From positions 15,001 to 79,000 of the forward strand of contig CAUYUJ010021674.1 in NCBI GenBank assembly GCA_963575745.1: a DNA stretch of 64,000 bases. The letters are read 5' to 3'. A model generated the notes under the pieces. That model saw only the letters and a list, made by a program, of their open reading frames with translations, made no database searches and was not told where the DNA came from. Both the position numbers and the translations under genes were made by a program. The stretch is from Prorocentrum cordatum (taxonomy: Eukaryota > Sar > Dinophyceae > Prorocentrales > Prorocentraceae). Below are positions 43,001 through 52,937 of this stretch, piece by piece (position 1 is the stretch's first letter; every line of letters begins with the position of its first letter).

Positions 43001-44509
43001 TCTTCAGTTACTAGTGGGATGGGTGCGGTCTCTTCAGATACGAATGGGATGGGTGTGGTCTCTTCTGATATGCATGGGATGGTCTCTCCAGTTACCAGTG
43101 GGATGGGTGTGGTCTCTTCAGTTACTAATGGGATGGTGGGAGTCTCTTCAGTTACCAGTGGGATGGGTGCTGTCTCTGCAGTTACCAATGGGATGGGCGC
43201 AGTCTTCTCAGATACGAATGGGATGGGCGCTGTCTCTTCAGATATGCATGGGATGGTCTCTTCTGCTATGCCCTCTGACAGGGCCTCTTCTTCTCGAGAT
43301 ATTGAAGTTCCCTGTGAGCGGGGGGGGCCTAGGGATTCCCCCAGGCCCCCCCCGAAACGTCGGAGGGTGGCTGTTCCTGGACCTGGACAACAGACGGTGT
43401 ATCCTCGTGCGCATCGTGACGCACGCCGGCTTCTGATGTGCTGTACCCCGAGGTGGGAGGAGAAAAGGACACTTGAGTCAAAATATCTGCGTTCCCAGTG
43501 GAAGTGGAAGGGGGCCTCGAAACTGACACGATTAGGCAGTACTAAGGGGCAGGCGACGGGTGAACATCCTTGGTGTTTCATGTTCCAGACGATATTTCCC
43601 TCGTTTGTGAATCTGGAGGATCGGTGGTGGAGGGCGTGCTCTTTCTCTTACTCTGACTTCGTTCAGTATTGCAGGCAGTTCCTGGAAGCTTGTACTTTGG
43701 GGTCTCTGTTTGACTTGTTTGTTGTCCGTGGAGGAACTGGAGGACGAGGAGACTACATAAAGGAGAGGGGGGAGGAGATGTTGGCTCGTCCGTTGTCGGC
43801 GAAGGAGTCCGAGAAGCTGGCCCAGAGATTGGCCTCGAACAATGAACAGGAGCCGACTTGGGATCTGAGTGATGATGGGATCGGTCTTGAGCTGACGGGC
43901 GATTCGCTTCTTATCTGTAACTGGATCAATGGTCTCTGGAAGGTTGAGGGAGGAGAAGGAGGAGATGGGGCTTCTTATCGTAGGCGGGTGGCAAATATTA
44001 TTTCTCTTTTGGAAGAGTTGGAGGAGGAAGGAATACGACCCCCCTCATGGGGCAACGACTTCATTCGACACATATATCGAGAGAGTAATACAGTAGCTGA
44101 TGAACTTACCCACTTAGCACGGGAAGGCCAGATATTCAGAGAGCTGTTCCACCACCATATCTTTCGTCCTGATGTCCAAGACAACTTTCGAGTTATTGGC
44201 CTCCGCGGATCCTTCGACGGCGGAGTGTGTGCCCAAGGTGTGGGCGTTGGTTGGTTTCTGCAGATTGGATATATCCCTCGATTCCATGACCCTTACCCTG
44301 ACCCTGAGCATAGAGATAAGAGAGCTCGTGTAGTCTCCCTCTTCCCCCAAGCCTCCTCTCCTTGTCCAATCATATGGGAAGTAGTAGGGCGTTGTGCACA
44401 GGCACTCCCCTCCCATAGCAGTATCACTGACGCTGAGCTTTCGGGTCTCGAGGGCCTCTTGCGGGCCGCAGCCCAGGTGGCCCAAGACCTCCAGCTGCAG
44501 AGAGACTAG
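40100..44509 (+). CDS. LINE-3 ORF2 polyprotein (endonuclease, RT, permuted RNase H)
   Basis: Open from just after the ORF1 TGA; the first in-frame ATG (40262) gives 1415 residues. The endonuclease catalytic Asn (ATLNLQ, 40142) and Glu (GVQES, 40241) lie upstream of that ATG, so the domain must start earlier. Further endonuclease motifs: SLYLP, MDANVE, VLDYI, LSDHALV. The reverse transcriptase has DTRRISV...KWY, motif A SADVKQAF (Asp ~551, numbered from 40262) and motif C YADN (Asp ~665). Next comes a decapeptide repeat linker. RNase H-like motifs are in the order TGDS (Asp ~1214), YRESNTVADELTHLAR (Asp ~1280), GSFDGGV (Asp ~1319), DAELSGLEGLL (Glu ~1392). ORF2 itself has no stop. Confidence 0.9.
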   Translation, partial: RLRAEPTKVRFATLNLQRAGRKDDKAYSVLARVVYGAHLGWDFLGVQESQNIDVMAQWFVKMGLYYHVSEDRRAMILYRRADSVRGQWASERWCAILAGRILFVSLYLPDASQPEFLEISHCALQAVSLLRKYVCRRYGFCRLVVAMDANVEIQPHLQHEEEVYSGGGLEVVQIQATGTKERERKEKVESLRQEVEDWLVQERMCASNSFGARKPTWFDYRKGSRREVLDYILVPHGSQVSGCSVEFLYVGQQQGAVMRLSDHALVRASLRVASRELARRNLSRRARTLKGWDPLNLSARRSCRQLLDANLFSCQLMCQAESVIYSCASATECTPKRPARAPERSELLRSLDVQVYRRRAERGTLAYRLLRRKRDREARKFKRAKLEWEAERPRKAALKAVKIEGEESVDRERWMEEMMKLKEVCEDEEERRRSIKIVQGLREELQGSPRPQEATLTMVVVLRARARLNPGKATGPDGVGAEVIKALPWRAVRTIKRLFCDILRGIVVPPSSWHQTLTTLLPKSYPICDVSDTRRISVESIFKKWYSTCLSIMLEPYCLQAGTHASLFGFVPKRSCTEIFAGLKAAAQHASQWGKDRRLVLGSADVKQAFQNTKISTVKRAFDVLSIPPWLQYGVLVPMPCEVTSLLFQGLQLPNVGIDTHIRTGGNDSPSLWNLIVVAMWAPLFKLWDEQGIGFHCLDPNSVGEVSASVPVHHLLYADNIFILGSSEEEFRRQVGDMTETLRGWGFEWKIESLEVAFIGFSEKPKHPILVRVQDQMVPFKVVDEMNVLGNSIYCSYREAHQDLRRRIGAARRAFHAHAAYFRSKAVPFSAKCRSYITRVQSILIYGSQGISWDRDSLQSLNVFEGNCLYQMTSPQKPASESWVVWKPARLRIARRMFFEAKCQSAVQRVLYSLWQLGADIASYFGANVDSGYQIPESELSPGMVAGSSVTNGMVEVSSVTNGMGAVSSVTSGMGAVSSDTNGMGVVSSDMHGMVSPVTSGMGVVSSVTNGMVGVSSVTSGMGAVSAVTNGMGAVFSDTNGMGAVSSDMHGMVSSAMPSDRASSSRDIEVPCERGGPRDSPRPPPKRRRVAVPGPGQQTVYPRAHRDARRLLMCCTPRWEEKRTLESKYLRSQWKWKGASKLTRLGSTKGQATGEHPWCFMFQTIFPSFVNLEDRWWRACSFSYSDFVQYCRQFLEACTLGSLFDLFVVRGGTGGRGDYIKERGEEMLARPLSAKESEKLAQRLASNNEQEPTWDLSDDGIGLELTGDSLLICNWINGLWKVEGGEGGDGASYRRRVANIISLLEELEEEGIRPPSWGNDFIRHIYRESNTVADELTHLAREGQIFRELFHHHIFRPDVQDNFRVIGLRGSFDGGVCAQGVGVGWFLQIGYIPRFHDPYPDPEHRDKRARVVSLFPQASSPCPIIWEVVGRCAQALPSHSSITDAELSGLEGLLRAAAQVAQDLQLQRD
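42926..43270 (+). repeat. In-frame 30-bp minisatellite inside LINE-3 ORF2
   Basis: About eleven degenerate copies of a 30-bp unit (gggatgggtgcggtctcttc...) encode a decapeptide like GMGAVSSVTN. It sits in the linker between the RT/thumb region and the RNase H-like part, where LINE-2 and LINE-5 have a different repeat. All copies keep the frame. Confidence 0.85.
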
Positions 44510-44565
44510 GTAGGCACTTAACGGGCGCTGGGGCGCTCGGTGCCTGGTCAGCCTCCCCAAAAAAA

Positions 44566-45523
44566 AAGAAAGGTTGACGGTTTACCGCCGGCGCCCAGTT
44601 GCTGGAAGTTTAAGAGTAATTCCGGCGCGCTGGAGGGCTAGTCGGCAAGAAAAATCTCGATGGACCTTTTGCTGACTTTTGGTCGGTTGAATTTTTCTCG
44701 AAATTCAACAATTCGTTTGAGCTCTAGTATTTTTTCCCACCATATTCGATCTCATTCCCGCTCGCCTTCTTAATATTAGCTCGATCGGCTAAATATTTCT
44801 GCAAGAAAGCATCGCGGCGGGATCGGCTGTTTCGAGTCATCTTGATACGCATTATCGGTATTTTGTACTTAACTCGAGCTGTAGGGCTTCTACAGAGCTC
44901 ATTCTCACAGAAATCGATTGCAAATCATCAGGCGTGTTCGTCTGTTCCATCTAGAGTTCTGAACTCGGTCTGCTGCCCGAGCTAGGTTCGCGAAACTATT
45001 CGTGTTGTTGGAGTCATCTTGAGAGGTGCTAACAGTTTTCTGCACTTAACTCGGGCTGTAGGGGGGCTACAGGGCTCGTGCTCACAGGAATCGATTAGGA
45101 GACATGCGGCGCGTCCGCCTGCCGAATCCAGAGCTCGGAACTCGGTGTGCTGCCCGAGCTAGGTTCGCAAAACTATTCGTATTCGTCGAGTCATCTTGAG
45201 AGGTGCTGTCCGTTTTCTGCACTTAACTCGAGCTGTAAGGGGGCTGCAGGGCTGGTAATCACTGGAATCGATTCGGAGACATCAGTCGCGTCCATCTGTC
45301 GCATTGAGAGCCCTGAACTTGGCCTGCTGCTCGAGCTAGGTCCGCGAAACCATTCGTATTGTTCGAGTCATCTTCAGAGGTGCTGTCGGTTTTCTGCACT
45401 TATCTCGGGCTGTAAGGGGGCTGCAGGGCTGGTAATCACAGGAAACGATTCGGAGACATCAGTCGCGTCCGCCTGTTGCATTCCGATGTCTGAACTCGGT
45501 CTGATACTCGAGCTATATTCGCG

Positions 45524-45573
<50 letters not shown>

Positions 45574-45829
45574 ATTGTTCGAGTGATCTTGAGAGGTGCT
45601 GTTGATTTTCGCACGTAACTCGGGCTGTAGCAGAGCTACGGAGCTCGTGCGCACAGAAAACAATCCAGAAGCATGAGGGGCGTTTGGCTGTTGGATCGAG
45701 AGGTATGATATCGTTTAGGCTGAAAAGCTATTCGTTCTCTGCAATTTTTTTCGACATTATATATGCTCAGGAAGCTCCACGAGTCCCCCGGCGGTAAGGA
45801 AGGTTGACGGTTTACCGCCGGCGCCCAGT
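44566..45829 (+). repeat. Rest of the split H and S178 array with long T tract
   Basis: 44566-44600 is the 3' half of the H interrupted by LINE-3. Then a leader fragment (ttgctggaagtttaagag, cggcaagaaaaatctcga), about five monomers, a T run of about 48 at 45524-45571 inside a monomer, a tail and H at 45771-45829. Confidence 0.82.
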
Positions 45830-46012
45830 GCCGCGCCCGCCAATAAAATTTTCCGGTCCGTAGCTGCAGTATTTCTATCAAAACACTTGGGGGAACCGAC
45901 GTTGGATAAAAACAGAAAAACTCATTTTTTTTGAGTTTCTCAGGTCTTGCTCTAGACACTTTCTCCATGCTTACCGAGGAGCGCCGTGTGAGAAAAGAGC
46001 TCTACGAGGGCA
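45830..46012 (+). repeat. T fragment with truncated H
   Basis: A T unit entered part-way (gccgcgcccgccaataaaatttt) with the second tail type. Its H is cut after gagctctacgagggcaccgcc, where LINE-6 begins. Confidence 0.65.
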
Positions 46013-48360
46013 CCGCCAGAGGGCGCCGAAGCTGCACGGCTGTGTTCGTTTCATGGTTTAAAACAGATTGTCCGAGGTCCTACTCGGGAGCGGTATCTAT
46101 TAGATCTGATTCTCACTGATTTGTGCGAGTTTGCAGATGTAGCTGTTTCACCGAAAGTTGCTGACCATTCCATTCTTCTTCTCTCTCTTTCTTTCCCTCC
46201 TCTTTCTGTGTGTATTTCGTCTTGCATGTGCTGGCAGTTTAATGTTTCGAATTTGAGGCGCGTCAGTGCCGATATAGACGCTGTTGATTGGAATCTTTTC
46301 TCTGGTCATCCCGATCGCGGTGCAGAGTTTCTTACTTCAGTAGTTCTCAACAGTATGCAGAAGCATGTCTCGCGAGTTTCAATCCCAGTGCAGTCTTGTC
46401 ATCCTTGGCTAACTGGTGAATGCATTGAAGCCGTGTCTGCAAAAGCGGAGGCAGCCGGCAGCGATGAATTTCCATCCGCTGTTCGGCATTGCAGTGCTGT
46501 TTTATTGAAGTCTTTCAAGCAGCATTGCGATCGCATTCGTTCGAAGCTTCGTTCCCTGCCTCGGGGCTCGAAAGCTTGGTGGCGATTGTCGAATGAATTA
46601 TTTGGTAAATTGGTTGAGTCTTCGTCGCCCGCCCTTCGCCGTGTGAATGGCGCATGGGTGATTCGTGCTGACGAGAAGGCTAACTTTTTTGCGTCGTCGT
46701 TGAAGGATCGCTGGCATGTCCCGACGCTGCAGGCCAATAGTTTTTCTGCGGTGGTGCAGCGAGCCCCAGTGGAGCAGACTTTTTTCTTCGCCGTACGGGT
46801 TAGGCACGCAAGGTTTGTTTTAAATCATTTAAGCAGTGACTCTGCCACCGGTCCAGACGGCATTCCTGTTCGTGTTTTAAAGTCTTGCTCGTCTTCTCTC
46901 GCCTTTCCCCTTGCTCTACTCGTCCGTTCTATTCTCAGATTCGGAGTCTGGCTTTCTTGCTGGCGATTGCATCACCTTTGTCCTCTATACAAGAAGGAGG
47001 CGATGCATGATCCGAAAAACTACAGAGGAATTCATTTAACTTCACAACTGTCTAAGTGTGCTGAACGTATTCTCCTCTCTTTCCTCCTCCCTCGCGTCTC
47101 TCGGTCGCTTCTGTTCGGGCCAGTTTAATTCGCGTACAATCCAGGCCATGGCGCCCGAGATGCGATATCTTATTTTCTTCTTACTTGGCTCCTTCTCTTC
47201 TCTAGCGGCTGCCGCGTAGGTTTGTACTGTTCAGATGTGGCCGGCGCCTTCGACAGAGTGAATTCCGAACGACTTGTGTCGAAGTTGCGTGCTTTCGGTC
47301 TTCCGACTCGTTTGTGTAATGTTTTTGCCAGCTGGCTGGAGGCTCGCTCCGCTCGCGTCACTGTCGCAGGTGCCTGTTCTAGAACCATTGAAATGACCGA
47401 CGTGGTCTTTCAGGGCACTTTTGGAATTTATTCTTCAGTGACGCTCGGGAGGCCATCATCATAATGTTGTTTCAAGAAATTATTTATGCTGATGATTTGA
47501 ATTCTTTTCGTCGCTTTCCTCTCGCCACCTCCGATGCTGATGTGTTTGCGTCGGTGCAGCAGTGTCGGAGCTGCTTGCATGAATGGGGCCGTGCAAACGC
47601 AGTTGTTTTTGAGCCTCCTAAAGAAAGTTTGCACATAGTCTCGCGGAGCCGGCCGGCAGGAAGCAATTTCAAAATTTTAGGTGTTGACTTCGACTGTAAA
47701 CTTATAATGACAGATGCGGTGCAGAGCTGTGTGCACGAGTGTGGCTGGAGGCTGCAATCATTAATGCGCACGCGGCGTTTTCACACAGACGCCGAGCTTG
47801 TCTTGTTATATAAAGCACATATTTTAGCATTCATCGAATACAGAACTTGTGCTTTCACACATGCCCCTAACTCCGTCTTGGCCTCTTTGGATCGTGTTCA
47901 AAGCTCGTTTCTCCGCAGTGTGGGCATTTCTGATTTAGATGCACTCCACCACTTTAAGTTAGCTCCTTTGTGTTCACGAAGAGACATAGCTAACCTGGGT
48001 CTCATTCACAGGACTCTTCCTGGGGCCGGCCCGGCTTGTTTTAAATAATTCTTCCAACTTGATTCGTCTCCTGTCCCCCTCCGCGCTCCTCCCAGGCATT
48101 TCCGTCATGTGGCCGATCCCTGCCCTGCTCGGGCTCCAGATTATGTAATTCGTTCCACGTTGGGTGGCGCTCGTATGTACAATCTTCTTCCTGAGAGCGT
48201 TGTTAGCGCCCAGGACGTGAAAGAATTCCAACGTCTACTGTCTGAGCTTTTGTGTGATGCCTCAGGTCAGGTTGCGACCTGGCCACGGCTGTTTTCGTGG
48301 CGTCTGCCGCTCGCCTTCCACGAAGTGCGCCGCTTTCGGAACTGGCGCCCGGCGGCCTGA
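46013..48360 (+). pseudogene. LINE-6 endonuclease-RT pseudogene (YADD type)
   Basis: One frame from 46013 reads GLKQIVRGPTRERYLLDLILTDL and VADHSILLLSL (endonuclease C-terminus), then SATGPDGIPVRVLK and DPKNYRGIHLTSQLSK (reverse transcriptase) up to an in-frame TAA at 47126-47128. Just after that TAA, FAYNPGHGARDAI continues in the same frame, so this looks like a nonsense mutation. The next part, YCSDVAGAFDRVNSERL (motif A), reads in another frame from about 47222. After VFQGT a deletion with frameshift removes the usual WGP segment. YADDLN (47485-47496), LGVDFD and the thumb-like region lie in the following frame with a TAA at 48046. No RNase H-like domain follows. Confidence 0.8.
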
Positions 48361-48369
48361 TGGCCCTTG

Positions 48370-49010
<641 letters not shown>

Positions 49011-49125
49011 CGACTTCCCCGCCGGCCTGCCGAGCAGGCTTCGGTGGCCCCGTAGGAGACAGGCTTTTTCCAACTTTTTATTTCGATGTGACTTGGTGAA
49101 GATAACTGCGCTGCAGAGGTCCGAT

Positions 49126-49319
49126 AGAAAAAAAAAGCTCGTGCAGAAGGCAATCCAGAAGCATCTGGGGCGTTCGGCTGTTGCATCGAGAGGTCTGAAA
49201 TCGCTTGGGCTGAAAAACTGTTCGTTCTATGCTTTTTTTTCCGACATTATATATTTTCAGGAAGCTCTACGAGTCCCCCGGCGGAAAGAAAGGTTGACGG
49301 TTTACCGCCCGCGCCCAGT
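49126..49319 (+). repeat. S178 tail with H
   Basis: Resumes inside a late S178 monomer (gctcgtgcagaaggcaatcc) and ends in H at 49261-49319 (arm GGCGGAAA, one mismatch). Confidence 0.75.
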
Positions 49320-49930
49320 CGGCAAGAAAAATCTCGACGGGCCTTTTGCTGACTTTTGGTCGGTTGAAAATACCTCGTAGAGCTTTTCGGCATCGACGAG
49401 CTAGAGGACTTCCGGCGCGGGGTGGAGCCAGTTGGCCCACCCGGCCCGGGCGGACAATATGACAACCTGGCGTCGGTTTTTCCAAGATTATGAGAGATTT
49501 GAAATTTCATCCGGGAGCCACTATTTTTGTAACGTGGATTGGGTTGTGCCGCGTTCGCATGTGAAATTCTCAGGTCCGTAGCTGTAATATTACTGTCAAA
49601 ACACGTGGAGGAACCGTTGGCTGTCAGACTTTTCTTTTCTAAAATGATAATGGTCTCGTGGATTTGACAACAGCTTCAAGCAATATAGATTATCCCATCG
49701 TTTTCTGAGCATGCGGTAGAGATGACGCGCTATTGAATATCGAGATCTCGAGTTCTAATGTAAACACAAAACTTGATGGACAATCTTTCTACTACACTGA
49801 AATCTTATTTTGAACCATTGTGAGGCTACTGTTCACTTGAGCTTTATGATCGATATCTGAGCACTATTACGTCGAGAGCTCTACGAGAGTCCCGGCGGTA
49901 ACCTGGTTGACGGCTACCGCCGGCTCCAAG
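49320..49930 (+). repeat. S178-leader fragment, B module and T-like unit with H
   Basis: Leader fragment, B (49369-49431) and a T start (ttggcccacccggcc). A diverged segment at about 49610-49870 (gacttttcttttctaaaatgataatgg) is not matched elsewhere in the window. Ends in H at 49876-49930 (GGCGGTAA, GGCTACCGCC). Confidence 0.65.
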
Positions 49931-51227
49931 TTTCGTCGTCGAAATTCAACTATTCGTTTGATGTCTATTTTTTCCCGTCATATTCGATTCTATTCCCGCT
50001 CGCCATCTTAATCTCAGGTCGATCGGGTAGATATAACTGCCAAAAAGCACTGCGGCGGGATCGGCCGTTTCGGGTCATCTTGACACGCGGCGGCGGTTTT
50101 CTGAACATAACTCGAGCTATAGAAGAGCTGCGCTGATATTTGCAGAAAAAATTAGAATCATTAGGCGCGTTTGTCTGTTCAATCCAGAGGTCTGAACTCG
50201 GTCTGCTGCTCGAGCTAGGTCCGCGAAACTATTCGTATTGTTCGAGTTATCTCAAGAGGTGCTTTCGGTTTTCTGTACTTAACTCGGGATCTAGGGCAGA
50301 TGCAGGGCTGGTAATCACAGAAACCGATTCGGAGGCATCAGGCGTTCGCCTGTCGCATGCAGAGGTCTCAAATCGGTCTGCTACTCGAGCTGGGTTCGCA
50401 GAACTATTCGTACCCCTCGAGTCATCTCTACAGGGACTGTCGGTTTTCTGCACTTAACTCGATCTCCAGGGCAGCTACAGAGCTGATGCGCACAGAAAAC
50501 GATGCAGAATAATCAGGCGCGTTGGTCTGTTGCATCCAGAGGTCTGAACTTGGTCTGTTGCTAGGTCAGCGAAACTATTTGTGTCGTTCGAGTTGTCTTA
50601 AGAGGTTGCTGCTGGTTTTCGCGCGTAACTCGGGCTCTAGGACAGCTACAGAGCTGATGCGCGCAGAAATTTATTCGAAATTAGCATGCGCGTTCGTCTG
50701 TTGCATCTAGAGGTCCGAACTGGGTTTGCTACTCGGGCTAGGTCCGCAAAACTATTCGTATTCTTCGAGTCATCTTGACAGATGTTCTCCATTTCCTGTA
50801 TTGAACTCGGGCTGTAGGAGAGCTACAGAGCTGAGCGTACAGAAAGCGATCGAGAATCAGGAGCGTTCGTCTGTTGCATCGAGAGGTCGGAACTCGGTCT
50901 GCTACCCGAGCTAGGTTCACAAATTTGTTCGTATTCGTTCTTCCAAATGATGGTGAATTGCGAAGCTGAACGCGAGCGGCAGAAAAATCAAAAGGAAATC
51001 CTGAGGCGCGAAGTTCTCCCTAATGGTATTTTCTACACGCTGCAGATGAGATAGAACTGTTGAGCACAGCAATGGGATATCACTAGACGCCTGAGATCAG
51101 TCTGCTAGCAGCCCGGGCTGAAAAATTGTTCGTTCTCTGCTAATTCTTTGGACATAATGCATGGTCAGGAAGCTCTACGAGTCCCCCCGCGGTAAGAAAG
51201 GTTGACGGTTTACCGCCGGCGCCCAGT
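49931..51227 (+). repeat. S178 array, diverged
   Basis: Leader fragment and about five monomers, more diverged than elsewhere. The segment at about 50930-51120 (gatggtgaattgcgaagctgaacg) is a variant last monomer also present at about 60540-60790. H at 51170-51227 (CCCGCGGTAA arm). Confidence 0.75.
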
Positions 51228-51523
51228 TGGCCGACCCGACCAGAAAGGACAATGTGACAACTTTGGGTCGGTTTTGCTCTGATTTGAAAGATATTTGACA
51301 ATTCATTTTCAGATAGCAGATTTTGACGCCGAGCATTTGCATATTCACTTTGTTCCCTCAGCAGCTCAGCTCTCTAGAGCGAGTTTTAGTACCAGCTGAC
51401 TTCCCGGAACCGACTTCATGTTGACTCCCAAAAAATTCCAATTTGACGTTTCTCTAGAAAAGCTCCCAGAAGCTCTCAGCTCCGATCCTGCGCTTTCTTA
51501 CGGGTGCAAGGAGCTCCACGAGC
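51228..51523 (+). repeat. T unit truncated in its H by the SL-bearing element
   Basis: T body ttggccgacccgacc and tail ttcatgttgactccc, ending gcaaggagctccacgagc. The H is cut after its first ~13 bases, where the spliced-leader sequence begins. The expected 3' H half reappears at about 53481. Confidence 0.75.
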
Positions 51524-51545
51524 TCCGTAGCCATTTTGGCTCAAG
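51524..51545 (+). other. Complete dinoflagellate spliced leader (DinoSL) relic
   Basis: Starts TCCGTAGCC, then ATTTTGGCTCAAG: a full 22-nt match to the known DinoSL consensus (D-CCGTAGCC...CTCAAG). No SL donor (GT) or snRNA-like body follows. Instead the next bases are GAGCTCTACGAGG, the H 5' sequence that elsewhere follows ...GCAAG. This is what a trans-spliced mRNA copied back into the genome would look like, with the SL joined at an AG acceptor just before an H module. Confidence 0.93.
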
Positions 51546-51612
51546 GAGCTCTACGAGGTTGTCCCCTGGGCGGCCGTGTGCGCGCGGGCGGGCCGTGCGA
51601 TGGCGGCTTGAG

Positions 51613-52937
51613 CACCTCTTGTCTCTGCAGTGGGTGGAGTCAGATTTGTTGTGTGAGTACCCCTTGCTGTGTGGTGCCATGACAACGCAATTTTGTACCT
51701 CGTCGACTTCTACTTTGTATGCCATCTCCTATCCCGTTTCTTCTTCCCCATCCTCGTCGTGGCGGCAGAGAGCGAGAAGGCTGAGACTCGCCATGTTTCG
51801 ACAAGCCCTCTTTGACATCCATACTCTGCAGTGCGTTCCAGTGGGGATGCAGTCTCCAGAGGTGGTGCAGTCTCCAGCCGTGGTGCAATCCCCAGAGATC
51901 CGTGTGCTAGAGGCTCTGGGTGTGATGACTGAGTCTTTCGACGGAGTCGCTAAACCCGATGGGCCAACTGATCGTGGGAAAGCTTTCTCGTCCTATTCTG
52001 TTGCTTGTTCTCCAGATGCGGTGCAGTCTCCAGATGGTGTGCTGGGTTCTGTTTCTTTTCTTCTGGTGTTCAGAATGAGGAGTTGCAGGGCGAGGAGTTG
52101 CAGAATGAGGATTTGCAGAGTGAGGAGGTGCTGAATGAGCAGTTGCATTATTCTCAGCATACTGTTTCTTTTGATTCCAGCTATGAAGTTTGCCACGCTT
52201 CATCTCCGGACGCTCCGTCGGATTGTCTTGGGAAGGCTGGGCAGGAAGATCTTAAGGTGTGGAAGGAGGTGGAGGAGTCTCCTGATGTGGTGCAGCCTCG
52301 AGATGTGCTACAGTCTTCGGAGGGTGTGCTGCAGTCGATGCTGGTTTCTGTCTCTATTGACCCTGCGGTTCTGAATGAAGATTGGCAGGAAAATCTTAAG
52401 AAGGTGATTGGCGATGAGGTCGAGCATGTTCAGCCTGATTCTGCGGTTGACTGGAGCTCTTCAGTAACTAACAACAACAAAAACTCGGAAGTGGTTTCTG
52501 TTTCTGTTGATCCAGGTGTTCTGAAAGAGGAGTTGCATGATGAGGAGTCGCAGGGTGAGGAGTTGCAGAATGAGGAGTTGCGGAATGAGCAGCTGCATTG
52601 TTCTCATTATCAAGATTCTATGACTTCACACCCTGGGAGTTCAACGACTGGGAGTGTATCTAATGCAGTTGTGAGTTCAGCAGTGACGGAGGACGAGTGT
52701 CAAGCTGCCAGGGACTGGGCCCTTGCCGGTGTCGATGTCAGTGCTCTTTGGCGTGAGCTACACCGACTCCCGAGACAGGAGTTTCAGCGTAGGACTGAGG
52801 CTCTTCATGCATACAGGCTGCAATTGGGAATTGAAAGTTCCGAGGAGGATGATTCGCAACGAGGGGGTCCTCAGAGTTCTACTTCCAGGAGTGCATTGAC
52901 GCGGAGCGGCGAGAAACATCGGAAACGGCACAGATGA
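51613..52937 (+). pseudogene. Unrecognised Gln/Glu-rich protein, frameshifted
   Basis: I do not recognise this protein. One frame (to about 52060) reads MFRQALFDIHTLQCVPVG followed by short repeats of VQSPE/D. The next frame (52005-52937) carries GVQNEELQGEELQNEDLQSEE and a later copy GVLKEELHDEESQGEELQNEE, so there is an internal duplication. It ends in a helix-prone segment (ALWRELHRLPRQEFQRR) and a basic Ser/Arg-rich tail. The frame change around 52045-52065 lies in a ttctgtttcttttcttc run and looks like slippage. No transmembrane segment or catalytic motif is visible. Confidence 0.5.

Larger units (their letters stand above)
38473..44565 (+). mobile_element. LINE-3: near full-length non-LTR retrotransposon in an H loop
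   Basis: About 6.1 kb, flanked by the 12-bp duplication aagaaaggttga (38461-38472, 44566-44577). Layout: 5' UTR (38473-39027), ORF1 (one frame break), ORF2, and a short 3' UTR with a GC-rich hairpin (AGGCAC / GTGCCT outer stem around GGGCGC / GCGCTC) at about 44512-44546, then a short A run. It belongs to the same broad group as LINE-1, -2 and -4 but is clearly divergent from them. Confidence 0.92.
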
